This document shows positions 35,212-44,007 of a stretch of 64,000 bases of DNA, one piece after another. Position 1 is the first letter of the stretch, and every line of letters starts with the position of its first letter. Below the pieces are notes generated by a model, which was given only the letters and a program-made list of their open reading frames with translations, did no database searches and was not told the DNA's origin. A program made the translations under genes and the position numbers. Source of the stretch: Lamprobacter modestohalophilus (GTDB lineage Bacteria > Pseudomonadota > Gammaproteobacteria > Chromatiales > Chromatiaceae); contig NZ_NRRY01000019.1 of the NCBI RefSeq assembly GCF_016583905.1, forward strand, positions 78,547-142,546. The letters are read 5' to 3'.

Positions 35212-35226
35212 CGACGATCATCGTCG
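35212..35226. promoter_or_regulatory. Palindrome upstream of the EamA gene
   Basis: CGACGATCATCGTCG is a perfect 15-bp palindrome (single central base) 21 bp upstream of the EamA start. Its place suggests an operator, but no regulator gene is adjacent. Confidence 0.45.
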
Positions 35227-35316
35227 GCAGTGGCCACTTGGCGAGTTCGCAAATACAGTCATGCGATGCCTCCGCCTGCTGGCCATGCAGATCACATGCC
35301 GACATTTGCCCGCTGT

Positions 35317-35332
35317 GAGGCGGTGTCCTGAT
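35317..35332 (+). repeat. 16-bp direct repeat, right copy
   Basis: Identical to 34227-34242; it recreates the last codons and stop of atpG outside the inserted exporter segment. Confidence 0.85.
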
Positions 35333-35522
35333 AGCTGTGATCCCCCGTTGTGGGCGGTCACTTGCTGAGGTGCGGTGGCGCATTTGCCCCGCCGACGGGG
35401 AATATGCCCCGATGACGCCCGTGATCCCCAGCCTTGTCGCGCTGATCGTCAATGCTGGTGCTCGGGTTCTGCGCGGTCTCTCATTTCAATCTCTGCGCTT
35501 GATCCTGCCATTGGCCAGAAAC

Positions 35523-35802
35523 TTGTGCATCTATGACCTCGATGGCTACGAGACCGCGCCGCATCTCACCGCCGACTTCGTCTATCTGCGCCTGCATGGA
35601 CCCAACGGCCCCTATCGCGGCCGCTACTCCGATCAGGCGCTCGAGCGATGGGCCGAGACCTTGCAAGGCTGGGCCGATCGCGGCCTGGACACCTACTGCT
35701 GGTTCGACAATGACGAGGCCGGCCATGCGCCACGCAATCGCGCTGATGAGCGCAATTCAGGAGCGGGTCCGCGCCCTGGGTGCCGGCTCTGAAGACGCTT
35801 AG
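35523..35802 (+). pseudogene. DUF72 (YecE-like) C-terminal fragment, frameshifted
   Basis: One frame gives the DUF72 C-terminal block: CIYDLDGYETAPHLTADFVY, LRLHGPNGPYRGRYSD, WAETLQGWADRGLDTYCWFD and NDEAGHAPRN. A shift near 35735-35745 into the next frame restores a plausible ending (AIALMSAIQERVRALGAGSE) before a stop. The first two thirds of the protein are absent. The sequence from 35333 to 35522 shows no recognisable gene. Confidence 0.8.
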
Positions 35803-35898
35803 AGACTTGCGGCGGCGGCGCCCGAACCCGAACCCGAGCCCAAGTCCGAGCCTGCTATGCTTGGGCACCCAGTCCCATGCCGCCGGAGCCTCGCCCGC

Positions 35899-37476
35899 AT
35901 GCGCTTTTTCAACACCGAAGGGCCGGTCCACTGCGCCCAACATTACTGCCTGCCGCCGCTCGTGCGCTGGGATCTGGATGAGATTCTCGGGCTCATCGAG
36001 CGCCAGAAGTATTTCCTGCTGCATGCCCCGCGCCAGACCGGAAAGACGAGCTGCATGCTTGCGCTGATGGAGCATCTCAATCGCGAAGGCGTCTATCAGG
36101 CACTCTACGTCAACATCGAAACAGCCCAGACCGTGCGCGAGGATGTTGCGAGTGGTATGCGTGCCATCTGCGGTGCCATCGGCGCCTCGGCACGCGGCAT
36201 CCTGGGCGAGACACGCCTATTCGAGTGGCTTGACGAAGCCTTAGCCGAGCAAGGCGCACACGGCGCGCTCAGCGGCATGCTCACACGCTGGAGCGCCGCC
36301 GCTGAGCGCCCCATCGTGTTGCTGCTCGACGAGGTCGATGCCCTGGTCGGCGACACCCTGGTCTCACTGCTGCGGCAGTTGCGCACCGGCTACACCCAGC
36401 GCCCAGCGCTGCCGTTTCCGCAGACCGTCATGCTCTGCGGCGTGCGCGATCTGCGCGACTACCGCATCCACGCCCGCTCCGAGCCGGCGCCCATCACCGG
36501 CGGCAGCGCCTTCAACATCAAGGCCAAATCGCTGCGCCTGGGGGACTTCTCCGCCGCGGAAACCCGCACGCTACTCGAGGAGCACACCCAGGAGACCGGC
36601 CAGGCCTTCACCCCCGAGGCGCTCGCACGGGTCTGGGAGCTGACCTGCGGCCAGCCTTGGCTGGTCAATGCGCTGGCCGATCGGACCTGTTTCGAGCAGC
36701 CCGAGGGCCGTGACCGCAGCCGGCCCATCAGCGCCGCGATGATCGATGCAGCCAAGGAGTCGATGATCCTCGAGCGCGTCACCCATCTCGATCAGCTCGC
36801 CGACAAACTGCGCGAGGAGCGGGTGCGGCGCATCATCGAGCCGATGCTAGCCGGCGAGCTGCTGGGCAACCTGCCCCTGGAGGATCGCGATTATCTGGTC
36901 GATCTTGGCCTGTTGCGACGCGCCCAAGGCGGTGGCCTCGAGGTGGCCAATCCCATCTATCGGGAAGTGCTGCCGCGCATGCTGGCATCGGGTCCGCAGG
37001 ATTCGCTGCCGCGCATCGCCCCGACCTGGCTCGATGCTCAAGGCCGGCTCGATCCCGAGCGACTCTTGACCGCCTTCCTCGCGTTCTGGCGCCAGCACGG
37101 CGAGCCCCTGTTGTGCAGCGCGCCCTATGCCGAGATCGCCCCGCATCTGGTGCTGATGGCCTTTTTACACCGGGTGATCAATGGTGGAGGCAGCCTGGAG
37201 CGCGAGTATGCGATCGGCGCCGGGCGCATGGATCTCTACCTGCGCTATGGCGAGACGACGCTTGGCCTGGAGCTGAAGGTCTGGCGTGATGGGCGCCCCG
37301 ATCCCTGCGCGCAGGGCCTCAAGCAGCTCGATGGCTACCTGGCCGGCCTGGGCCTGGACAGCGGCTGGTTGATCATCTTCGACCGCCGCGGCGGCCAGCC
37401 GCCGATCGCCGAGCGCACCGGCGCCGAAGAGGTCAGCAGTCCGGCTGGGCGGCGCATCTGGGTGATCCGGGGGTGA
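35899..37476 (+). CDS. AAA ATPase with C-terminal PD-(D/E)XK nuclease-like domain
   Basis: 525 residues. The N-terminus has a mini-domain (FNTEGPVHCAQHYCLPPL) and a P-loop: Walker A APRQTGKTS (about 43-51) and Walker B IVLLLDEVDAL (about 139-149), then an arginine-rich segment and a winged-helix-like region (LWELTCGQPWLVNAL-type). The C-terminus (about 435-475) has D445 (GAGRMDLYLRYG) and E458-x-K460 (LGLELKVWRDG), the layout of a PD-(D/E)XK nuclease fold. Such proteins are common, often multi-copy and poorly understood in sulfur-oxidising bacteria and cyanobacteria. A defence or mobile-element role is possible but unproven. The ATG at 35899 has GGAG 13 bases upstream; an in-frame ATG at 35857 is an alternative. 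Confidence 0.82.
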   Translation: MRFFNTEGPVHCAQHYCLPPLVRWDLDEILGLIERQKYFLLHAPRQTGKTSCMLALMEHLNREGVYQALYVNIETAQTVREDVASGMRAICGAIGASARGILGETRLFEWLDEALAEQGAHGALSGMLTRWSAAAERPIVLLLDEVDALVGDTLVSLLRQLRTGYTQRPALPFPQTVMLCGVRDLRDYRIHARSEPAPITGGSAFNIKAKSLRLGDFSAAETRTLLEEHTQETGQAFTPEALARVWELTCGQPWLVNALADRTCFEQPEGRDRSRPISAAMIDAAKESMILERVTHLDQLADKLREERVRRIIEPMLAGELLGNLPLEDRDYLVDLGLLRRAQGGGLEVANPIYREVLPRMLASGPQDSLPRIAPTWLDAQGRLDPERLLTAFLAFWRQHGEPLLCSAPYAEIAPHLVLMAFLHRVINGGGSLEREYAIGAGRMDLYLRYGETTLGLELKVWRDGRPDPCAQGLKQLDGYLAGLGLDSGWLIIFDRRGGQPPIAERTGAEEVSSPAGRRIWVIRG

Positions 37477-37652
37477 GATCAGTCACCAAGAGAGCGCCTA
37501 GCAACGGCTCAGTCGGCCATAGGCCAGGTGCTCTCCTGCTTCCTGCTCGGCGCTTCAGCCTGTCGGCAGACTCACTGCAGGCGAATCTGCCGCGGCTTGC
37601 CCTGCTCCGATCGCTGCATCCGGATGTGCAGCACGCCTCGGCGAAGACCGGC
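37477..37652. other. Intergenic gap AAA gene / dodecin
   Basis: Convergent 3' ends. No clear intrinsic terminator or gene seen. Confidence 0.4.
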
Positions 37653-37853
37653 TCATTCCATGACGAAGGTCACCTTCATATCGACGCGAAAGCCGGTGAT
37701 CTTGCCGTCGTTGACCACGACCTTTTGCTCCTTGACCCAGGCCCCTTCGATGTTCTTGAGGCGCTTGCTCGCCTCTTCGATGCCAGTGCGAATCGCGCGC
37801 TCGAAGCTTTCGGTCGACTCGGCGGTGATCTCAATAATCTTGGCGACAGACAT
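37653..37853 (-). CDS. Dodecin (flavin-storage protein)
   Basis: A 66-residue protein of the dodecin family, a dodecameric flavin-binding shell that buffers free flavin. It has SVAKIIEITAESTESFERAI, then NIEGAWVKEQKVVVNDGKI and YRV-type strand FRVDMKVTFVME. The Trp in EGAWVKEQ is the residue that stacks on flavin in bacterial dodecins. GAGGAG lies 6 bases before the ATG. Length equals the family norm. Confidence 0.95.
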   Translation of the reverse strand: MSVAKIIEITAESTESFERAIRTGIEEASKRLKNIEGAWVKEQKVVVNDGKITGFRVDMKVTFVME

Positions 37854-38693
37854 GGCTGGCTCCTCATCAGGTTGTGTTAGTTGCAGGTTGTGTCAGTTGC
37901 AGGATGTGCCGGGGTGACCGTGACGGAGACCACGGCACGCTCGCTGATAGCACGGCGCGTGCCAGCGTCCAGCACGGTGCGTGCCAGCGTCCATCTGCTG
38001 AGGAGACTCTGTTGAGCCGGAAGCCATTCCGAAGCTGACCCGAAAGCGCACCCAGGCGCCATGGCTCGGTTGGCTCGATCGAGCACGCCAAGAACAAGAA
38101 TGCGCACGGCTAGCCGCCCCTGCTAGTCGGCCCTGATCGCGTTTGCTCACCCCTTGCCCATGTCAGCTCAGCCGCTCAGCAGCTCAAGCCTGGGAAACAC
38201 CTGGGATGGCGACTGATGACAGTCGTGGGGGTTTTAAACGTCTGTCGGGCGAAAACAACCACGCCGCTTCGCTGATAGGCCTCGTGCCGCTTCGCTGACA
38301 GGCCTCGGTTCGACCGTCGTTCAGCAGTCGGCCCCGCTGCGGCCAGGGCCAAGGTCAGAGCAAGGCAGCAACGACTCCGTAAGCCGCCCTCACTCGCGCC
38401 CTCTCGCTCAGCGCCAAGGCCCGAGCACGGCAACGATCACTCCGAGCGGGATGGCACCGATGACCGGCCGGCTCAGAAAAGCCACGGATGGCATGCATTC
38501 TGCTTGACTTGAGTCGAGATAGCACAACGCGAGGGCGAGAGCGCGCATGGGCTGATCCCTTTCAAAGGGACCAAGGCTCAAGGGGACCAAGGCAACCTAA
38601 CGGGACCCGAGCAGCCCATGCCGGCAGCCAGGCGCATCGCATCAACGCAACGTCATCGTGAACCTCACGTGAACCTCATCATGGAGATCCGGG
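37854..38693. other. Repeat-rich intergenic region dodecin / pfkB
   Basis: About 840 bp with no recognisable gene. It contains several short tandem duplications: a 16-bp unit like caggttgtgttagttg at 37868-37905, gtgccagcgtccagcacggtgc at ~37958-37998, a ctgataggcctcgtgccgcttcg duplication at ~38267-38310, and gggaccaaggctca at 38567-38600. A minus-strand frame of 60 codons (38408-38590) has a hydrophobic end but no homology. Confidence 0.6.
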
Positions 38694-39671
38694 ATGCCCG
38701 ACGTCGTCACTCTGACCATGAACCCGGCGCTCGATCTGAGTAGCGAGACCGAGCAGCTGAAGCCTGGGCAGAAGACACGCTGCAGTCTGCCGCGCCGCAC
38801 GCCCGGCGGCGGCGGCATCAACGTTGCCCGAGGGCTGCATCGGCTCGGCACCGATGTGCTCGCAGTCTATCCGTCCGGCGGAGCCACCGGCCAACGACTT
38901 GATGGTCTGCTGGAGCAGGCTGGCATCCGCACCCAATCGCTGCCGATCGACGGCGACATCCGCGAGAATCTCTCCTTGGCAGAGCAGGCACCGCACCTCG
39001 AATCCCCTCGGGTCTTCCATCTGGTGTTTCCCGGTCCCCAGCTTGCCGAGCGCGACTGGCAGGCCGTTCCCGAAGCGCTCGAGGCGATCGCCCCAGCGCC
39101 TCGTTATCTGGTGCTCAGTGGCAGTCTGCCACCCGGCGTGCCCGCGGACTTCTATGCCGAGGTGGCTCAACGCGTCTCGCAGCGCGGTATCCGGGTGGTG
39201 CTCGACACCGCGGCGCCAACGCTCGATGCCACCCTGCGCGCCCAGCCGCCGTTGTTCCTGATCAAGCCCAACCGTCACGAATGCCACCAGCTGTTCAAGG
39301 TCGAGCGCGAGGAGCCTGAGGCCTATCTCGCCGGCATGGAAGCGCTGCTCGACCAAGGGGCCGCTGAGGCCATCGTCGTCACCTTGGGCAGCCAAGGAGC
39401 GGTGCTTGCTAGCGATGGCCTGCGTCTGCACCTGCAGCCACCGTCGGTGCAAGGCCGAGCCCCGATGGGGGCTGGTGACAGCTTCGTCAGCGCCTTGATC
39501 CATCGGCTGACCCAAGACGGCACGCTGTCCGACGCAGCCCGCGATGGCGTTGCCGCCGCAGCGGCTGCAGTCAAGACGCGCGATGCCAATCTGTACCGCA
39601 AGCAAGACCTGGAACAACTGCGCTCGCAGGTCCAGACCCACGAGCATCAGCCGAGCCCCAAGCAATCCTAA
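38694..39671 (+). CDS. pfkB: PfkB-family hexose-phosphate kinase (1-/6-phosphofructokinase type)
   Basis: A 325-residue ribokinase-fold sugar kinase. N-terminal LTMNPALDLS and TPGGGGINVARGLHRLG are typical of PfkB/FruK/LacC. C-terminal GRAPMGAGDSFVSALIHRLT carries the catalytic base D262 and anion hole, and LVLSGSLPPGVPADFY and PNRHEC fit too. It would phosphorylate fructose 6-phosphate or a related sugar phosphate with ATP; the exact substrate cannot be read from sequence. It sits directly before gap, which favours a glycolytic role. The last 15 codons run into a tandem repeat. Confidence 0.92.
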   Translation: MPDVVTLTMNPALDLSSETEQLKPGQKTRCSLPRRTPGGGGINVARGLHRLGTDVLAVYPSGGATGQRLDGLLEQAGIRTQSLPIDGDIRENLSLAEQAPHLESPRVFHLVFPGPQLAERDWQAVPEALEAIAPAPRYLVLSGSLPPGVPADFYAEVAQRVSQRGIRVVLDTAAPTLDATLRAQPPLFLIKPNRHECHQLFKVEREEPEAYLAGMEALLDQGAAEAIVVTLGSQGAVLASDGLRLHLQPPSVQGRAPMGAGDSFVSALIHRLTQDGTLSDAARDGVAAAAAAVKTRDANLYRKQDLEQLRSQVQTHEHQPSPKQS

Positions 39672-39744
39672 GCCCAAGCAATCCTAAGCCCATCTAATCC
39701 TGAGCCAACGCAATCCTGACCTGAGCCCACCCAATCCTGAGGAG
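39658..39744. repeat. Degenerate ~16-bp repeat between pfkB and gap
   Basis: Five degenerate copies of a unit like caatcctaagcccaag begin in the last codons of pfkB and continue to the GAGG of gap. The pfkB stop codon lies inside the repeat. Confidence 0.85.
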
Positions 39745-39752
39745 TCAAGACC

Positions 39753-40742
39753 ATGGCAAGAATCGCAATCAATGGACTCGGGCGCATCGGACGCGCCACC
39801 CTGAAGCTGGTGATGGAGGAGCCCAGCCTCGAGCTGATCGGCGTCAACGATCTGGCCGACCATGAGCAGCTCGCCTACCTGCTTCGCTACGATTCGGTGT
39901 ACGGGCGCTCGACGCACGAGGTCGCCAGCCAAGACGGTCAACTGGTCATCGATGGCCAGCACATCCCGCTGTCTAACCACGAGGACCCGTTGCTGTCACC
40001 CTGGAAGGATCTGGACGTCGATCTGGTCTTCGAGTGCACCGGCGCGTTCCGGGACCGGGACGCCCTGCAACGCCACCTTGAGGCCGGCGCCCGTAAGGTC
40101 ATGCTCTCCGCTCCAGCCAAGGACGAGAGCATTCCGATGATCGTCCCGGGCGTCAATGACGCCGGCACCGCGCCGATCTTCTCCTGCGCCAGCTGCACCA
40201 CCAACTGCATCGCGCCAGTGACCGAGGTCATGCAGCGGCGCATCGGCGTCGCCAAGGCCATGATGACGACCGTGCATGCCTACACCTCGACTCAGGAGAC
40301 GGTCGATGCGCCCTCCAAGCGCATGGAGCGCGGCCGGGCCGCAGCGATCAACCTGGTGCCCACCAGCACCGGCGCGGCCGAGGCCACCAACCGCGTGCTC
40401 GGGGAGCATCCGATCGAGTTCGATGGACTCGCTGTGCGAGCGCCGGTTGCGGTGGGCTCGCTGGCGGATATCACCTTCGTCACCAGCCGGGCAACCTCGC
40501 GCGAGGAGGTCAACAAGGTCTTCATGGAGGAGTCGCTGAACCCCCGTTACTCGAAGGTCCTGTCGATCATCGAGGAGCCGATCGTCTCCTCCGACGTCAT
40601 CCAGGACGCACACGCCTCGATCGTCGACCTGGGCTTGACCCGCGTCGTCGACGGTGACCTGGTCAAGGTGATGGCCTGGTATGACAACGAATGGGGCTAT
40701 GCCGCCCAAATGGTGCGCGAGGCAGCCCGTCTGTACCAATGA
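39753..40742 (+). CDS. gap: Glyceraldehyde-3-phosphate dehydrogenase
   Basis: Type I GAPDH, 329 residues. Rossmann start IAINGLGRIGRATL, NAD-type segment VNDLADHEQLAYLLRYDS, catalytic C148 in CASCTTNCIAPVTEV, then VHAYTSTQETVDAPSK, RAAAINLVPTSTGAAE and WYDNEWGYAAQMV at the C-terminus. The Asn-Asp after the second strand favours NAD. CCTGAGGAGTCAAGACC gives a good ribosome binding site. The stop overlaps the following ATPase start as ATGA, coupling a glycolytic enzyme to a cation pump, which is odd. Confidence 0.97.
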   Translation: MARIAINGLGRIGRATLKLVMEEPSLELIGVNDLADHEQLAYLLRYDSVYGRSTHEVASQDGQLVIDGQHIPLSNHEDPLLSPWKDLDVDLVFECTGAFRDRDALQRHLEAGARKVMLSAPAKDESIPMIVPGVNDAGTAPIFSCASCTTNCIAPVTEVMQRRIGVAKAMMTTVHAYTSTQETVDAPSKRMERGRAAAINLVPTSTGAAEATNRVLGEHPIEFDGLAVRAPVAVGSLADITFVTSRATSREEVNKVFMEESLNPRYSKVLSIIEEPIVSSDVIQDAHASIVDLGLTRVVDGDLVKVMAWYDNEWGYAAQMVREAARLYQ

Positions 40743-43700
40743 CTGCGTTCTACCGACAACAGCCAGAGGGCGCGCTCGAGCAAGTCGACAGCGATGCCGA
40801 CCACGGCCTCTCCGAAGCCGAGGTGCGCAAGCGGCGCGAGCAGTATGGCCGCAATGCGCTGCGCCAGACGCGCTCGCGCCCGGCCTGGCGCATCCTGATC
40901 GATCAGCTCGCCAGCATCGTCGTGCTGCTGTTGCTGGCGGCCTCTGGTGCGGCGCTGCTGTTCGGGCAGGTCATCGAGGCCATCGCCATTGGTGCCGCGA
41001 TCCTGGTCAACACCATTATCGGCTTCGTGATGGAGCTGCGGGCGACGCGTGCGATGGAGGCCCTGCAGCGCATGGGCAAGACCCAGACGCGGGTGCTGCG
41101 TGAGGGCCACAGCCGCGAGATCTCGGCCGATGAGCTGGTACCCGGCGACATCGTGCTGCTCGATGCCGGCGACCTGGTGCCGGCCGACCTGCGCCTGCTC
41201 GAGGCGAATCGGCTGCAATGCGATGAGGCCGCGCTGACCGGCGAGTCGGTGCCGGTCGACAAGCGAACCGAGGCGATCGATTCCGCCTCAGAAGCCGGGC
41301 CAGAGGAGAAGGACAACGTAAAGAGCGGCACCGGGGAAGGCAATGAGGAAGAAGATATCAGGGAAGATGCAATAGAAGACAGGAAGCTAGGCTCTTCGGA
41401 AGAAACGACAGGCAAAGCGCCGCCGCTTGGCGAGCGCTACAACATGGCCTACAAGGGCACCGCCGTGACCCAAGGCTCGGGCAGCGGCGTCGTCGTTGCC
41501 ACCGGCATGGATACGGAGCTGGGCCACATCTCGGATCTGGTGGCACAGGCGGAGCAATCGGCGACCCCGCTGGAGAAGCGCCTCGATCGCCTTGGCCGGC
41601 GGCTGGTCTGGCTGACGCTGGCGATCGCGGTGGTGGTCGCCGGCGCGGGTCTGATCGCCGGCAAGGAGCTGTTCGTGATGCTGGAGACGGCCATCGCACT
41701 GGCCATCGCCGCGGTCCCCGAGGGACTGCCCGTGGTCGCGACCCTGGCCTTGGCCCAGGGCATGCGCCAGATGGCGCGGCGCAACGCGGTGGTGAAACGG
41801 CTCTCAGCAGTGGAGACGCTCGGTGCCGCAAGTCTGATCTTCACCGACAAGACCGGCACCCTCACCGAGAACCGGATGGTGCTGGCGCAGCTGGCCCTCG
41901 AGCAAGGCACCCTGCGCTTCGAGCGCCCAGGCCAGACGACGACGCAAGCGACCGAAGGCCGCGGTCAAGACGAACACCGCCGTCAAGACGAAGGCGGCCG
42001 TCGAGATGAGAGCCAGCGTGAAGAAGGCAGAGGCGGCGGCGACGCCAGAGCCGACGGAGAAGCGAGGGCCGGCACCCGGATCACGATCGACGGAAAAGCC
42101 CTGGACCTGGCCAATGAGCCGGCCGCGCGCGCCGCCCTCGAGACCGGAGCCCTTTGCAACAACGCCGAGCTTGGGAGCCAAGCAATCGCAGACAATTCCG
42201 ATGCGCGCGCTGCCGCGGACGGCAGCGCCGATACTCCCGCTGGCGAGACTGCAACAGCCGAGGCTGGTGGCGATGCCAAGACCAACGCCAATGCCAAGGC
42301 CGACGCTGGCGCCAACGTCCATGCTTCCGCTGGCGAGAATACGAAAGCTGATGCTGGCGGCAGCGCCAAAGCCGATGCCATCTTCGGCGCCACTGGCGAC
42401 CCCACCGAGGTCTCCCTACTGGAAGCCGCGGCACTCGCCGGCCTCCACCGCCCTGAGCTGCTCGAGCGTTGGCCAGAGCAGCGCGAGATCAGCTTCGATC
42501 CCGACCTGAAGATGATGGCGACCGTCCATCAAAGCGATGACGGCTTCCGGATCGCCGTCAAAGGCGCGCCGGAGTCGGTGCTCGACGTCTGCGACCAGGT
42601 CCTCACCGCGGACGGCGAGACCGCGCTCGACGATGCGGCGCGCGAACACTGGCGCCAGCGCAGCGAGGCGCTTGCCGCCGACGGGCTGCGGGTGCTGGCG
42701 CTGGCACAACGCCAAGCCGAGCGCGAGGACGAAGACCCCTATCAACGGCTGACCCTGATCGGCCTGGCCGGCCTCTACGACCCACCCCGCCGCGGCATCC
42801 AGGACGTGATTGCGGCCTGCCAGCAGGCTGGCATTCGCATCGTGATGGGCACCGGCGATCATGCCGCCACGGCGCAGGCCATCGCCGCCGAGATCGGCAT
42901 CGCTGGCAGCGACGAGCCGGCGATCGAAGGCGCGCGGCTCGACGATCTCGAGCAGCTCGATGACGACGAGCGTCGCGAGCTGCTCGAGCGCTCGGTGTTC
43001 GCGCGCATCAGTCCCGAGGAAAAGCTGCAGCTCATCGGTCTGTATCAGGATGCCGGCTGGATCGTCGGCATGACCGGCGACGGGGTCAACGATGCGCCGG
43101 CCCTGAAGAAGGCCGACATCGGCATCGCCATGGGTCAGCGCGGCACCGAGGTCGCGCGCGAGGCCTCGGATATGGTGCTCAAGGACGATGCCTTCGCGAC
43201 CCTGGTCGCGGCCATCGAGCACGGGCGAACCATCTTCACCAACATCCGCCGTTTCATCGTCTACCTGCTGTCGGGCAATCTCGCCGAGATCATGGCGGTG
43301 GCAGCGGCGGCGCTGGTGGCGGCGCCCCTGCCCTTGCTGCCGCTGCAGATCCTCTACATCAATTTCGTCTCCGATGTGATGCCCGCGCTCGCGCTCGGCC
43401 TGAGTCCTGGCGAGCGCGGCGTGATGCAGCAGCCACCGCGCGCCCCCGACGAGCCCATCCTGATGCGCCGGCATTGGGCCGCTGTCGGCGGCTATGGGGC
43501 GCTGATCGCAGCAACGGTCCTGATCGCCTTCGCCATCGCGCTCGGGCCGATGCAGCTCGACACCGCCCATGCGGTGACCATCAGCTTCCTGACCTTCGGC
43601 TTCGCCCGGCTTTGGCATGTGCTGAACATGCGCGACACCAAGTCGCCGCTGCTGCTCAACGAGGTCACACGCAATCCCTATGTCTGGATCGCGATCGCCA

Positions 43701-43912
43701 TCGGCGTTGCGCTGCTGATCGTCGCGACCTACATCGCGCCGCTGGCGGCGATCCTCTCGATCGAGATCCCAACCCTTGGCGAATGGCTGCTGATCCTCGG
43801 GTTCTCGCTGCTGCCGCTGATCCTGGTACAGCTCGGCAAGCTGGTGGCGCATCACCTGATCCGGAGCCAGCGCTCGTCCCGATCGCATCACCCATCGCCA
43901 GCGAACCGCTAG
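40739..43912 (+). CDS. P-type cation-transporting ATPase (P2-type) with low-complexity inserts
   Basis: 1057 residues. Actuator motif LTGESVPVDKR, M4 motif AAVPEGLPVVATLALAQGM, phosphorylation site D370 in IFTDKTGTLTENRM, nucleotide-domain VKGAPESVLDVC, hinge GMTGDGVNDAPALKKADIGI, and C-terminal membrane helices (LLPLQILYINFVSDVMPALA). This fits Ca2+ or Na+/K+-like P2 pumps. Two hydrophilic inserts interrupt it. The first is an acidic Glu/Asp/Ser stretch (about 41280-41420) in the actuator domain. The second is a ~150-residue Ala/Asp/Gly/Asn-rich stretch (41930-42390) in the nucleotide domain, split around a conserved segment. Conserved blocks are intact, so the enzyme may be active. The ATG overlaps the gap stop. 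Confidence 0.93.
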   Translation: MTAFYRQQPEGALEQVDSDADHGLSEAEVRKRREQYGRNALRQTRSRPAWRILIDQLASIVVLLLLAASGAALLFGQVIEAIAIGAAILVNTIIGFVMELRATRAMEALQRMGKTQTRVLREGHSREISADELVPGDIVLLDAGDLVPADLRLLEANRLQCDEAALTGESVPVDKRTEAIDSASEAGPEEKDNVKSGTGEGNEEEDIREDAIEDRKLGSSEETTGKAPPLGERYNMAYKGTAVTQGSGSGVVVATGMDTELGHISDLVAQAEQSATPLEKRLDRLGRRLVWLTLAIAVVVAGAGLIAGKELFVMLETAIALAIAAVPEGLPVVATLALAQGMRQMARRNAVVKRLSAVETLGAASLIFTDKTGTLTENRMVLAQLALEQGTLRFERPGQTTTQATEGRGQDEHRRQDEGGRRDESQREEGRGGGDARADGEARAGTRITIDGKALDLANEPAARAALETGALCNNAELGSQAIADNSDARAAADGSADTPAGETATAEAGGDAKTNANAKADAGANVHASAGENTKADAGGSAKADAIFGATGDPTEVSLLEAAALAGLHRPELLERWPEQREISFDPDLKMMATVHQSDDGFRIAVKGAPESVLDVCDQVLTADGETALDDAAREHWRQRSEALAADGLRVLALAQRQAEREDEDPYQRLTLIGLAGLYDPPRRGIQDVIAACQQAGIRIVMGTGDHAATAQAIAAEIGIAGSDEPAIEGARLDDLEQLDDDERRELLERSVFARISPEEKLQLIGLYQDAGWIVGMTGDGVNDAPALKKADIGIAMGQRGTEVAREASDMVLKDDAFATLVAAIEHGRTIFTNIRRFIVYLLSGNLAEIMAVAAAALVAAPLPLLPLQILYINFVSDVMPALALGLSPGERGVMQQPPRAPDEPILMRRHWAAVGGYGALIAATVLIAFAIALGPMQLDTAHAVTISFLTFGFARLWHVLNMRDTKSPLLLNEVTRNPYVWIAIAIGVALLIVATYIAPLAAILSIEIPTLGEWLLILGFSLLPLILVQLGKLVAHHLIRSQRSSRSHHPSPANR

Positions 43913-43964
43913 CAGCAGACGCGATAACCCCCAGGAGCAGATTGGCAACCGCTGCCAAGTCCTC

Positions 43965-43985
43965 AACCTAAAAGAGCAATAGGTT
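43965..43985 (+). terminator. Weak stem-loop after the P-type ATPase
   Basis: AACCTA and TAGGTT arms around a 9-base loop in the gap before the CCC1 gene. No T-run follows, so it is a weak candidate only. Confidence 0.2.
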
Positions 43986-44007
43986 CAACCAAGGAGCACA
44001 TCGCGCT

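Noticed and set aside
38300..38312. ggttcga-like T-loop motif suggesting a tRNA
   Set aside because: No acceptor stem or cloverleaf can be drawn around it; it is part of a short tandem duplication.
38408..38590. 60-codon minus-strand frame with a hydrophobic end
   Set aside because: No convincing ribosome binding site or homology, and it lies in a repeat-rich non-coding region. Kept only as a note in the intergenic entry.
42416..43966. 516-codon minus-strand frame opposite the P-type ATPase
   Set aside because: Shadow of the ATPase codons; it has no recognisable domain and no start signal.
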